The notes: generated by a model from the sequence alone, not told the origin. A stretch of 64,000 nt of DNA from Elusimicrobiota bacterium (GCA_023249645.1 JAHFCF010000002.1:1-64000); one strand, 5' to 3'. Shown: positions 48,796 to 57,118, numbered from the stretch's first letter. Numbers and translations are program-made.

Positions 48796-51700
48796 TTAGG
48801 GCTTGCGGATGCCGAGAAGGCGGGCCAGAGCGCCCAGCTTGGGCAGCAAGAGCAGGATAGCGCCGACCACCCCGATCTCAACGCCTGTTTCCACGGCGCG
48901 CCGGAAGGGAACGCCGTCTTTGGGTTTGGAAGCGGGGAAATCTCTTTTGTATTTGGTCAGCGGCATCAATCGGAAGACGGACTCATCACGCGCCGTCTCA
49001 TCGTCCGCAACCTGAGGAGCACTCTGGCTGAACTGGGACTGCATCTGAGGAGCTGCGGCCTGCGCAGGCGCCGAGGCCGTGGCCGCCTCTTTTTTGGCGA
49101 CAAAACGATTGGGCAGAGATGCCAAGGCCAGCACCGTGATTCTACTTCCTCCAGATGTCGAAGGAGCTGCTTTCATCGCGGCTTGGGCATCCGGATTGGC
49201 GTTGTCATAAGGGATGCTGTGGTCATGGCCGCCCACGATGGACGCGGCTTGCAGGACTGTGTTGTCCTTCTTGCTTGGCTCAGGAACAGGGGAGGACGAC
49301 GCTGGGCTGCCCGCTGCCAGAGAGGGGGAAGTCGGCTCTGCCGGAGCTGGGTTGTTGGCAGCGACACCGGCGGCCTCGGATCTGGCCGCATTGGCAGAAC
49401 CGACGCCGGCAGCGCTGCTCGGGCCTGCGCCGCCTCCAGCACCTCCGCCTCCAGCACCGCTCGCGCCTCCAGCTGACCCAGCACTGCCGCCGCCGCTCTC
49501 CGAAACCTGGGAATCACTGCTATGGGAGGACGATCCTCCGGACCTAGAAGAGCCGCCTCTGGCGCTTTCGCCGCGAAGGACTTTTGCGCTGGCCATTTTT
49601 GTGTCGGGTTTTTTTCCCTCAGGGCTGGCTCCCGATTTATTTTTCTGAGGTGCAGAACTGGCCTCTGGAGCGGTCCGCTCTTCCGTCTTCAGTGGCAGAG
49701 GGGGGATTACTTTTTCCGCTGGCGGTTCCTGCTGAAGCAAGCTGGAGGCCACAAAGCTGAGAGAGAGTTTATAGGCCGCTTCTCCAGGCAGAATGATTTT
49801 TGAGGGCTCCGGCAATGCCGCGAACCTTTTTTCAGGAGGGAGCATCTCCTCAGGCGTCATCTTCCAATCCTCCATGGCTTTGGTGTTCAAAAGTTCAGGC
49901 TGTTCCATTGCCGGGATGCTTTCCTTGGGGGCGAGATTCTTGGCAGGCTCTGTGGTCTCCGGCAGGTTGGCCAATTTGGGTTGCTTACGCTGCCATTGCC
50001 ACCACTTCTTCGGCTCGACATCTAAAAGTCTCAGTTGCTCGCTTTCCAAAGGCTTGTCGTTCTCCCTCTTTGCCTTCTGGTACAGCGACTTCAGATCAGA
50101 CCAGATATTCCCAAAGGACTTCGGTTGCTCGGCTGCCGCTTGAAGCGCTGGCTGCTCCACTGCTGGCTTAAGATTTGCTTGCTCCACCTCCAAGCCGGCT
50201 TTGGGAGCCTGTTCCTTGAGCGTCTCATGTCCTCCGGCAAAGATGACGATCAACGCCGCATCATCCACAACAGCGCGCATCTTTTGCGAGCATTCCCCAT
50301 TGCGCGTGGCGCAGGCATGCGCCGCCGAGGCAAAATCCCCGGCAACGCCTGTGCCCGCTGAAAAGGCCATCATCCCATAGGCCGTCTGGACCGGCCACTT
50401 CACGCCGTACCGGAACAAAGGCCCGGCATGAGCCACAGCATCGAGCTTTCGCATCCCTTTCACTGCCAAAGACAGACCCCCGAAACGAGCGATTGGCAAG
50501 AAGACCCAGGAGATGGGGTTGAGCAGACTTTGCGTCACATCCTCGGTGGAGCCGACAATGAAACCGGCCGTTTGCAAAGCCCACTTGCTCGGGCCCTGGC
50601 ACTCCTGCGCCAAGGCGTCCAGCTGTTTGCCATAGGTGCTCGCCCCATGATTCTCCCGCACGAAATCCAGGAGCTCCTGATCGCTCACCGGCGCGTGGAC
50701 CGCCTGCTCCAGCGCCTCCTGGGGCAGAGGATAGGAGGCCTTCTCCAATTGGCGCCGGCGCTGCGCGCGCAGCTCCTGGGCCAGCCTTTCCCGCGCCCCG
50801 ACACTCAGAAGATTGCCAGCGAGCGCCTGGCCTGCTTCCTGGCTCAGCAGCGCTCTTTTAGAGAGACTCCCCAAAGCTTCGATGCGCCAACGGTCAGGAT
50901 CTAGGATCTTGTCAGCAGATTTTTTATAACTTTCGTAGGTGAAACCCGGGACACCCCCCAGGATAGGCGCCGTTGTCAGATAAAGCCCCTGCGCCAACAT
51001 GACCACGATAGCCTGTCTCGCCGGCTCAAAGCTGATGGTCTCGGCGACCGTCCACTGAACCGCTCCCATGGCACCCGAGTAGGCGGTTGTGGCAAACATC
51101 TCCAATGGCTTCATCACATAAGAAAATCCAGCGCCCATCCAGGTCTTCCCTTCATGGACGAGGACGGAGCTTTTCTTGGCGACCCGTTCCTCGGGCAGAG
51201 CAGCCCATTTTTCGTCTGCGATCGACGGCAGCCAGTCGCGGATCTCCGTGTCATAGCGGACCTGCCGGACCAGGTAGACTTCTTCGAACATCTGCGTGTA
51301 GGCAAGCACCCAGCGGCGATTCTTCAGCTGGTTGCGAACCACCCAGACCCGCCGGGTATCGTCATCGGCATATTCCCATTGGCAGCCCAGGCGATACGGC
51401 TGCGACACGCCATCCGCGCCCACTTTCACGGGCCGCATCACGAGCAAGCTCGGCAGCCGCTTATCTTCCCACGGCGAGCCCAGGCCGGGCTGGACCGTGA
51501 CGATCTGCATCACGCTGTGCCGGTCCCGGGAAACGAACTGGAAGCTCTTGGTCGTTGAGTCGAAGGTCAGATGCGCTTCCACAGCGCCGTCCAGCTTGAA
51601 GTGGTCGAGGTCGCGCAAGAAATTGGCCAGGGGGACCAGAAGCTCGTCGAGCTGCAGCTGCGAGCTGAGCGCCGAGGCGATCTCGCGGGCGAAGGCCAGG

Positions 51701-52608
51701 CGCTGCTCATCGGAGAAATTCTGCAACTCGGCGATGTCGAAATCATAGCCTGAGACAGCGCCGCCAGGACCCAGCATCGCGGTCACATGCGGGCTGACGC
51801 GGCGCGGCTTGGCGCTTTGGGGGGAAACCGCTTGGACAAAGACCTCGCCGTTTCCGCGCACGGCGGTGTACAAGATCTGCAGGGGCCCGCGGTTGAGATG
51901 AAGATCCGAGGAGACCGGGCCTCCCTCGGCGGCCGAATCGCCCAGGGCTGCGACATGGACATGGAAGCCAGTGACATCCTTGGGCTTGCCCTGGTATTGC
52001 ACTGGAATGGGCTTGCCGCTGGCATCCACCACGATCACGGGCAGATCATTGCGCAGGTCCTGAAGGGACTTGAGGATCTCCTTTTTATCTCTCAGGTGCT
52101 CGAAATTTCCGAAATTATCGAAGATCCGTCCCAACTTTTCAGGATGATCCTGGGCATTATCAGCCGCTTCGAAAAGACCGGACATCAGCTCGGACACTGT
52201 CTGGATCGCATCAGCGCTCGTAGAAGCAGCCTGAACTAGGCGGGCGATCCTGGGATCGACCGATCTTGTGGAAAAGAATCTCCTGCTCTGGTAGAGGATC
52301 GTGCGCAGCCTCTGGATCTCAGAGGCGATCTGCTTCCTTTTATAGGAAGGGACGGAGGCATCGCTCAAAAATCTCTTCTCGATCTCCTCAAGACGATTCT
52401 GGAGCTTATCCAACGACTGCGCGTCGGATTTCCCGGTCAAATATCCGATGACATCGCGTCCCAGCGCATCGACATTCCCTTGGATGCCCAGCGGAACGTT
52501 GAAAAGGCCTGCATCAGCCGGCCCCGCCGCCGCCGGGCTGGGCGCAAAAAAGCCCCCGAGAGCCAGGGCGCAGAACAAGCCAGAGGCCAGCATGGAGGAC
52601 CGTCTCAT
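48796..52608 (-). CDS. Very large exported protein of unknown function with Ser/Gly linker and C-terminal membrane anchor (1270 aa)
   Basis: Signal peptide at the N-terminus (LASGLFCALALGGFFAPSPAAA). Residues about 60-200 are helical and charged. The middle has hydrophobic stretches (QAIVVMLAQGLYLTTAPILG; PVQTAYGMMAFSAGTGVAG) that may be membrane segments. About residues 820-1000 are rich in Pro, Glu and Lys. Residues about 1030-1110 are low-complexity Ser/Gly/Ala. The chain ends in a hydrophobic helix and basic tail (GVEIGVVGAILLLLPKLGAL then RIRKP-like residues), which could be an anchor or sorting signal. No family recognised. Three dyad repeats fill its leader. Confidence 0.8.
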   Translation of the reverse strand: MRRSSMLASGLFCALALGGFFAPSPAAAGPADAGLFNVPLGIQGNVDALGRDVIGYLTGKSDAQSLDKLQNRLEEIEKRFLSDASVPSYKRKQIASEIQRLRTILYQSRRFFSTRSVDPRIARLVQAASTSADAIQTVSELMSGLFEAADNAQDHPEKLGRIFDNFGNFEHLRDKKEILKSLQDLRNDLPVIVVDASGKPIPVQYQGKPKDVTGFHVHVAALGDSAAEGGPVSSDLHLNRGPLQILYTAVRGNGEVFVQAVSPQSAKPRRVSPHVTAMLGPGGAVSGYDFDIAELQNFSDEQRLAFAREIASALSSQLQLDELLVPLANFLRDLDHFKLDGAVEAHLTFDSTTKSFQFVSRDRHSVMQIVTVQPGLGSPWEDKRLPSLLVMRPVKVGADGVSQPYRLGCQWEYADDDTRRVWVVRNQLKNRRWVLAYTQMFEEVYLVRQVRYDTEIRDWLPSIADEKWAALPEERVAKKSSVLVHEGKTWMGAGFSYVMKPLEMFATTAYSGAMGAVQWTVAETISFEPARQAIVVMLAQGLYLTTAPILGGVPGFTYESYKKSADKILDPDRWRIEALGSLSKRALLSQEAGQALAGNLLSVGARERLAQELRAQRRRQLEKASYPLPQEALEQAVHAPVSDQELLDFVRENHGASTYGKQLDALAQECQGPSKWALQTAGFIVGSTEDVTQSLLNPISWVFLPIARFGGLSLAVKGMRKLDAVAHAGPLFRYGVKWPVQTAYGMMAFSAGTGVAGDFASAAHACATRNGECSQKMRAVVDDAALIVIFAGGHETLKEQAPKAGLEVEQANLKPAVEQPALQAAAEQPKSFGNIWSDLKSLYQKAKRENDKPLESEQLRLLDVEPKKWWQWQRKQPKLANLPETTEPAKNLAPKESIPAMEQPELLNTKAMEDWKMTPEEMLPPEKRFAALPEPSKIILPGEAAYKLSLSFVASSLLQQEPPAEKVIPPLPLKTEERTAPEASSAPQKNKSGASPEGKKPDTKMASAKVLRGESARGGSSRSGGSSSHSSDSQVSESGGGSAGSAGGASGAGGGGAGGGAGPSSAAGVGSANAARSEAAGVAANNPAPAEPTSPSLAAGSPASSSPVPEPSKKDNTVLQAASIVGGHDHSIPYDNANPDAQAAMKAAPSTSGGSRITVLALASLPNRFVAKKEAATASAPAQAAAPQMQSQFSQSAPQVADDETARDESVFRLMPLTKYKRDFPASKPKDGVPFRRAVETGVEIGVVGAILLLLPKLGALARLLGIRKP

Positions 52609-52621
52609 GACTTTAGTGTAT

Positions 52622-52683
52622 GCCCATAAGACCTAGGCCCTCTAGGGCCATAAGACCTAGGCCTTCCTAGGTCTTAAGTCCTA
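52622..52683 (-). repeat. Most regular dyad array: three copies at exact 24-bp spacing
   Basis: Minus-strand copies TAGGACTTAAGACC (52683-52670), TAGGTCTTATGGCCC (52659-52645) and TAGGTCTTATGGGC (52635-52622), starts 24 and 24 bases apart. The spacers between them (TAGGAAGGCC, TAGAGGGCC) are alike too. The last copy ends 13 bases before the ATG at 52608, so the array fills nearly the whole predicted leader RNA. Confidence 0.75.
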
Positions 52684-52698
52684 TATGGACATAGAGAT

Positions 52699-52726
52699 AG
52701 TATAGCCGGAATCCGCGCAAATGCAA
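52699..52726 (-). promoter_or_regulatory. Probable promoter of the 1270-aa gene
   Basis: Minus-strand TTGCAT (52726-52721), 16-base spacer, TATACT (52704-52699). The predicted start site near 52692 places the whole dyad array inside the transcript. Confidence 0.5.
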
Positions 52727-52729
52727 GAG

Positions 52730-53629
52730 TCAGGAAGGCTTGGCGAGCAGCGCCAGGCGCTCCTCGAACTTCGGCCGGGGCGCGGTGCCTTCCTCGCGTA
52801 GGAGGAAATACTTGCTCGCCTTCTGGGAAAGGACCACGAGGAACTTGGCGGGGACGCCCGCGCGGCGATAGGCCGCCAGCTTGTGGTGGCCGTCCATGAC
52901 GAAGCCGGCGAAGAAGCTGTGCAGAACCTTGTTGCGGCCGCGCCGGACGACCTCGGGGATGCCCCGGTGGTACATGCCCAGAAGCAGGATGCGCGGCCGA
53001 TCCCCATTGGCGATCATCGACTGGTAGATCTTGACGTTCTCGTCCTTGAGCATACCGCGGGGGACCAGCGGGATGATGAAGTCGTGCTGGCTCTCCGTCA
53101 CGCCCGAGTCCTGGTGGCGCCAGACGCGCGGCCGGTCTCCCTCGTAATGCTCCCAGCCGGAGAGCAGCCCTTCCTCGCGCGGGTCGGCAACGTCCCAGAG
53201 CTCCATGAATTCGTTGTTGAAGAAATACGAGCCCTCATCCTCGCTGTCATAGGGCCCGGAGAGGTGGATGGAGGTCTCAAAGACATCATACTCGCCCTTT
53301 TCCTGCATCTCGAGCACCGGCGCGAGGTCCTGCAGCATTTCCTCGTCGATGGGGCGCGGCACCTGAAAGGCCTTGGGCAGATTGGCGACCTTGCGCACCA
53401 GGCGCGGCTCATGGAGGCATTTGAACCAGAAATGGCAGGTGTCGCAGTCGTTGCCGATCTCGAACTTCTTGGAGGAGTTGATCTCCAGAAAGAGGGAATT
53501 GGCCTCTCCCGGCTTCTTCTCGACGCCGATCTTGAAGAAGCCCCGGCCCTCCTTGAGCTTGACCTTGAAGAGGCCGTCGGAGAGGCGCGCCACCTCGAAC
53601 TTCTGCGGGGCCGCTTCGGGTTTCACCAT
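52730..53629 (-). CDS. ParB/sulfiredoxin-like protein with Cys cluster
   Basis: A 299-residue cytoplasmic protein. The C-terminal part has VMDGHHKLAAYRRAGVPAKF, the DGhHR..Aa...G pattern of ParB-N/sulfiredoxin folds, preceded by a stretch (KIYQSMIANGDRPRILLLGM) that fits the usual first strand-helix. The N-terminal third has CDTCHFWFKC, a possible metal site. The ATG at 53629 is chosen; a TTG at 53680 extends the frame by 17 codons across a palindrome. No parA, segregation site or plasmid gene is nearby, so it is probably not a partition protein. Function unknown. Confidence 0.6.
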   Translation of the reverse strand: MVKPEAAPQKFEVARLSDGLFKVKLKEGRGFFKIGVEKKPGEANSLFLEINSSKKFEIGNDCDTCHFWFKCLHEPRLVRKVANLPKAFQVPRPIDEEMLQDLAPVLEMQEKGEYDVFETSIHLSGPYDSEDEGSYFFNNEFMELWDVADPREEGLLSGWEHYEGDRPRVWRHQDSGVTESQHDFIIPLVPRGMLKDENVKIYQSMIANGDRPRILLLGMYHRGIPEVVRRGRNKVLHSFFAGFVMDGHHKLAAYRRAGVPAKFLVVLSQKASKYFLLREEGTAPRPKFEERLALLAKPS

Positions 53630-53672
53630 GTTCTTGCTCGTATTGTAATCATTTATTCCAACGAAGTCCAGT

Positions 53673-53717
53673 AGGCCCAAAATGGGCCTTGACAGCTCCG
53701 CGTCAACCTGTTATAAC
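53673..53717 (+). promoter_or_regulatory. Strong promoter of the first YtxH gene with adjacent palindrome
   Basis: TTGACA (53689-53694), 17-base spacer, TATAAC (53712-53717), then GAGGAGGAAGG before the ATG at 53760. AGGCCCAAAATGGGCCT (53673-53689) is a 7-bp inverted repeat touching the -35 box, placed like an operator. The sequence TAGGCCCAAA also resembles one dyad-array copy. Confidence 0.7.
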
Positions 53718-53759
53718 AAAAAGAAGACGACTGTCTCGCATCAGTGAGGAGGAAGGATC

Positions 53760-54005
53760 ATGTCAGAAGATAAAGGCTCGAATCTGCTGTTCTTTTTGAC
53801 CGGCGCGGCCATCGGCGCCGGCCTGGGCGTGCTCTTCGCGCCCAAGTCTGGAAAACAGACCCGGGACCAGATCACGGATTGGCTCCAGGACAAACGCGAT
53901 GAAGGCGAGGAACTCCTGGCCAAGATCAAGGAAGAAAGCCTGCACAAGAAGGAGCAGGTGGCGGCCGCGATCAAGGCCGGCAAGCAGGCTTTCGTCGACA
54001 GCTAA
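53760..54005 (+). CDS. YtxH-like small membrane protein
   Basis: An 81-residue protein with one glycine-rich N-terminal helix (FFLTGAAIGAGLGVLFAPKS), the GLLFAPKSG/R hallmark of the YtxH family, then a charged helical tail likely to form a coiled coil. Clear ribosome-binding site and promoter. Its TAA overlaps the convergent pilT stop by 4 bases. Family members are often stress-induced; the role is unknown. Confidence 0.85.
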   Translation: MSEDKGSNLLFFLTGAAIGAGLGVLFAPKSGKQTRDQITDWLQDKRDEGEELLAKIKEESLHKKEQVAAAIKAGKQAFVDS

Positions 54006-55048
54006 GACTTCCCGAGGGTCTCAGGGTGGCGCATGTGCTCCAGCGCCACTTCCCGGGTGATGAGCTGGCGGGCGTAGAGATTCTTGATGCTCGCGTCCCG
54101 CGACGTCATCCCCACGCTCATGCCCGACTGGATGGCGTCGTTGATCGCCTCGAGCTTGTTCTCCCGGATCATCTGGCGCACGGCCGTAGTCACGATGAGC
54201 ACCTCGCAGGAGAGGACCTGGCCCTTGCCGTCGGCGCGAGGCAGCAGCTCCTGGGAGATGACCGCCTCTAAAGTCGTGGCCAGATGCTCGCGCATGCCCT
54301 CTTGGTCGCCGGCCGGCACGGCGGTGACGATGCGCTGAGCAGTCTTGGACGCGTCGCGCGTGTGCAGGGTCGAGAGGACGAGGTGTCCCGTCTCAGCCGC
54401 GACGAAAGCCGCGTTGATGGACTCCACGTCGCGCAGCTCGCCGATGCACAACACATCCGGATCCTGGCGCAGGGCGTCCACGATTCCCATGGCAAAGGAC
54501 GGCGTGTCCGCGCCGACCTCCCGCTGGACGAAGATCGAGTGGCACGGCTTGAAGATGGTCTCCACCGGATCCTCGATGGTGATGACCTTCGCGGGCTTGC
54601 CCGTCTGGTTGATCCACTCCAGCATCGCGGCCATGGTCGTGCTTTTGCCGCTGCCCGTGGCGCCGGTGATGAGGATGATGCCGTTCTTCTTGTGGCCCAG
54701 GGCGCCGACGATGGGCGGAAGACCCAGGGAGGATAAGGGATAGATCTTGTGCGGCAGCGCGCGGATGGAGGCGCCGACCGTGCCCAGGGCCTTGTAGACG
54801 CTGAAGCGGTAGCGGCCCTCGGCGATGGTGTGGGCGCAATTGACCCGGCAATCCTTCTTGAGCAGCTCGCGATTGACATCGGTCAAGAAGGGATCCAACA
54901 ACGCCTGGATGCCGTCGGAATCCAAGACCGGATGAGAGAGCGTCCCGATCTCACCCGCGATGCGCGCGATCGGCGGCAGGCCGTGGATGAGATGGAGATC
55001 CGAGCCGCCGCGCGCGGTCACGTCTTCGAGCAGGGATTCCAATTTCAT
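54002..55048 (-). CDS. pilT: Type IV pilus retraction ATPase (PilT family)
   Basis: A 348-residue secretion ATPase. N-terminal GSDLHLIHGLPPIARIAGEI, Walker A GATGSGKSTTMAAML, Asp box KVITIEDPVE, Walker B DALRQDPDVLCIGELRD and His box LSTLHTRDASKTAQRIV. The C-terminal AIRNLI motif of classical PilT reads AINDAI here, so PilU-like function is possible. Dispersed repeat copy C ends directly at the base before its ATG. No pilin or pil operon genes are nearby. Confidence 0.93.
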   Translation of the reverse strand: MKLESLLEDVTARGGSDLHLIHGLPPIARIAGEIGTLSHPVLDSDGIQALLDPFLTDVNRELLKKDCRVNCAHTIAEGRYRFSVYKALGTVGASIRALPHKIYPLSSLGLPPIVGALGHKKNGIILITGATGSGKSTTMAAMLEWINQTGKPAKVITIEDPVETIFKPCHSIFVQREVGADTPSFAMGIVDALRQDPDVLCIGELRDVESINAAFVAAETGHLVLSTLHTRDASKTAQRIVTAVPAGDQEGMREHLATTLEAVISQELLPRADGKGQVLSCEVLIVTTAVRQMIRENKLEAINDAIQSGMSVGMTSRDASIKNLYARQLITREVALEHMRHPETLGKS

Positions 55049-55080
55049 CGGGGTCAGAGCTTTCCGTATTTTCCGTATTA
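55049..55080. repeat. Dispersed repeat copy C, abutting the pilT start codon
   Basis: Plus strand reads CGGGGTCAGAGCTTTCCG then TATTTTCCGTATTA. It differs from copy B at one internal base and the end. On the minus strand its last base is followed at once by the pilT ATG, with no recognisable ribosome site in between. Confidence 0.75.
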
Positions 55081-55103
55081 TTCCATATTCTGGCGATTTC
55101 TGC

Positions 55104-55109
55104 TAGAAT
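55104..55109 (+). promoter_or_regulatory. Possible -10 box of tRNA-Asn
   Basis: TAGAAT at 55104-55109, 10 bases before the mature tRNA 5' end. The -35 region is poor. Confidence 0.4.
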
Positions 55110-55119
55110 CTTGTCCCAT

Positions 55120-55191
55120 TCCGGGCTAGCTCAATGGTGGAGCAGGCCGCTGTTAACGGCAAGGTTGTAGGTTCGAGTCCTACGCCCGGAG
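55120..55191 (+). tRNA. tRNA-Asn (anticodon GTT)
   Basis: 72 bases: acceptor TCCGGGC/GCCCGGA, D-stem GCTC/GAGC, anticodon stem with four pairs GCCG/CGGC (top pair G-A mismatched) and loop CTGTTAA (anticodon GTT), T-stem GTAGG/CCTAC with loop TTCGAGT, discriminator G. CCA is not encoded (GCA follows). Confidence 0.92.
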
Positions 55192-55225
55192 CACTCTCTC
55201 CTCTCAAATATGTCATAATGCCTGC

Positions 55226-55480
55226 ATGCGAACTCCCAAGAAACACAAGATGATGCTGCAGTACAAGAACCTCAGCGGCGATTCCAAGGTCGCGCGCTTT
55301 CACATCGCCAAAGACGCCATGACGATCCGCTTCGCCGACTGCTCGGTCTACCTCTACACCAACCAGACCGCCAGCCCCGAGATGATCCGAAAGATGAAGA
55401 CCCTGGCGGTCGCCGGCAAAGGGCTGGGGACTTTCATCGACGCCAACGTGAGGGACCGCTTCGCTCGCAAGATCCGGTAG
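55226..55480 (+). CDS. Small conserved protein of unknown function (84 aa)
   Basis: Short basic protein with LQYKNLSGDSKVARFHIAKD, TIRFADCSVYLYTNQTAS and MKTLAVAGKGLGTFIDANV; this layout is known to me from small conserved hypotheticals in many bacteria, possibly KTSC-like. CATAAT ends 6 bases before the ATG, so the transcript may be leaderless. Followed after 1 base by the iminopeptidase gene. Confidence 0.65.
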   Translation: MRTPKKHKMMLQYKNLSGDSKVARFHIAKDAMTIRFADCSVYLYTNQTASPEMIRKMKTLAVAGKGLGTFIDANVRDRFARKIR

Positions 55481-55481
55481 C

Positions 55482-56426
55482 ATGGACCTGTTCGCTCCGA
55501 TCAAGCCCTACCGGGAAGGGTTCCTCAAGGTCTCACCGCTCCATACGATCCATTTCGAGGAGTGCGGCAACCCCCGAGGCAAGCCCCTCGTCTTCCTCCA
55601 CGGCGGCCCCGGCGGCGGCACCGACGCGATCTATCCCCGCTACTTCGATCCCCGCCAATGGCGCATCGTGCTCTTCGACCAGCGCGGCTGCGGCAAAAGC
55701 CTCCCCTTCGCCGAACTCCGAAAGAACACCACCTGGGACCTCGTGGCGGACATCGAGCGCCTCCGGGAGCATCTCGGCATCAGCCGTTGGGTGGTCTTCG
55801 GCGGCAGCTGGGGCAGCTCGCTGGCCTTGGCCTACAGCCAGACCCATCCCCGCAGCTGCAAAGGCATCATCCTGCGCGGGATCTTCCTGCTGAGGGACAA
55901 GGAATTGAGCTGGATGTATCAGGAAGGCGCCAACTACATATTCCCGGATGCCTGGGAGAAGTTCCTCAAGCCGATCCCGCCGCGCCAGAGGGGGAATCTT
56001 ATCCGGGCCTACTATCGCCGGCTCACCAGCCCGAATGCCAAGATCCGCCTCGAAGCCGCCCGAGCCTGGTCCATCTGGGAGGGGGCGATCTCCAAGCTGC
56101 GCCAGGACGAGGGTCTCATCGCGCATTTCGGAGAGGACCGCTTCGCCGAGGCCCTGGCCCGCATCGAGTGCCACTATTTCATCCACAAATCCTTCCGGAA
56201 GACGGAGGATCAACTGCTCGACGGCGTCAAAAAGATCCGAAAGATACCGGGCGTCATCGTGCAGGGCCGCTACGACATGTGCTGCCCCATGATCTCGGCC
56301 TGGGATCTGCACCGCGCCTGGCCCGAAGCCAAGCTCGTCGTCGTGCCCGACGCCGGGCACTCGATGACCGAGCCGGGCATCCGCAGCGAGCTCATGAAGG
56401 CCGCCGAACGCTTCCGCCGGCTCTGA
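55482..56426 (+). CDS. pip: Prolyl iminopeptidase
   Basis: A 314-residue S33 alpha/beta hydrolase releasing N-terminal proline. HGGPGGGTD oxyanion block, FDQRGCGKSLP, nucleophile GGSWGSSLALAYSQTHP, catalytic Asp in VQGRYDMCCP and His in PDAGHSMTEPG. Cap region WEGAISKL and AEALARIECHYF are typical. Probably cotranscribed with the small gene before it. Confidence 0.95.
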   Translation: MDLFAPIKPYREGFLKVSPLHTIHFEECGNPRGKPLVFLHGGPGGGTDAIYPRYFDPRQWRIVLFDQRGCGKSLPFAELRKNTTWDLVADIERLREHLGISRWVVFGGSWGSSLALAYSQTHPRSCKGIILRGIFLLRDKELSWMYQEGANYIFPDAWEKFLKPIPPRQRGNLIRAYYRRLTSPNAKIRLEAARAWSIWEGAISKLRQDEGLIAHFGEDRFAEALARIECHYFIHKSFRKTEDQLLDGVKKIRKIPGVIVQGRYDMCCPMISAWDLHRAWPEAKLVVVPDAGHSMTEPGIRSELMKAAERFRRL

Positions 56427-56430
56427 ACGG

Positions 56431-56460
56431 TTGACGGCGCCTTTTCTTTCTTCATATGAT
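56431..56460 (+). promoter_or_regulatory. Leaderless-type promoter of the lipoprotein pair
   Basis: TTGACG (56431-56436), 18-base spacer, TATGAT (56455-56460), then 7 bases to the ATG at 56468. It starts only 5 bases after the pip stop. Confidence 0.65.
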
Positions 56461-56467
56461 GCGAACC

Positions 56468-57118
56468 ATGAGAAACATCCGATGGCTCGTCGTCCTCGCA
56501 GCCGCGGGCATTCTGTCCGCCTGCTCCTTCGTCCAGCCGGTCCAATTGAAGGCCTCAGCGACGCCCACCGCGGCGAAACTTCCCCAGGTCAAGCGCGTCG
56601 CCATCATGCCGTTCTTCAACGCCAACGGCCTGGGCTCGGACGATCCGGACCCCGCTTATAAAGGAAAATACGCCGACATGGTGCCCACGACCATCATCTA
56701 TCGGGGCGTCAAGGACAGCACGCGCTTCTCCTTCATCCCCATGGACGAGGTCGTCTCGACCCTGAAGAAGAACGGCTTCGAGGGCGTCAAGCTCAAGCCG
56801 GACGAGGACGTCAGCATCATGACCGCCATGTTCCATCCCGACCGCTACCGAACGGGCTTCACCATGCAGGAGGCGCTCAAGACCGGCAAGGACCTCCACG
56901 CCGACGCCATCCTCATCGGCGCCCTCGGCATGAGCGGCAACGCTCCCGCCAACATGCGCTACGTGATGTCTCTGCGCTTGGTCGATCCCGCAACCGGAGA
57001 GGTCATCTGGGGTTCGGCCCAGGCGGAGGAGGTCAAGAGCTCCCTCTTCCATCCCATCGACACCTACACCCAGCAGATGCAGTCCATGGCCCAGACACTT
57101 CTCGCGGAGGTCCCATGA
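56468..57118 (+). CDS. Lipoprotein of unknown function, partner of GNA1162-like lipoprotein
   Basis: A 216-residue protein with a lipoprotein signal (LVVLAAAGILSAC). The body starts KRVAIMPFFNANG, a strand-loop found in CsgG/TolB-N-like lipoproteins, and includes ADAILIGALGMSGN and RLVDPATGEVIW, typical of that fold. The ATG at 56468 is chosen over two ATG codons 9-12 bases upstream because these lie within the -10 box. It ends in an ATGA overlap with the next lipoprotein. An outer-membrane or periplasmic pair is likely. Confidence 0.75.
   Translation: MRNIRWLVVLAAAGILSACSFVQPVQLKASATPTAAKLPQVKRVAIMPFFNANGLGSDDPDPAYKGKYADMVPTTIIYRGVKDSTRFSFIPMDEVVSTLKKNGFEGVKLKPDEDVSIMTAMFHPDRYRTGFTMQEALKTGKDLHADAILIGALGMSGNAPANMRYVMSLRLVDPATGEVIWGSAQAEEVKSSLFHPIDTYTQQMQSMAQTLLAEVP

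Noticed and set aside
52622-52683. CRISPR array
   Set aside because: Units are 14-15 bases with 9-10 base spacers that resemble each other; too short and no cas gene is present.
53678-53680. TTG start for the ParB-like gene
   Set aside because: It lies in a palindrome with no ribosome site, and an ATG follows 17 codons later; kept only as an alternative.
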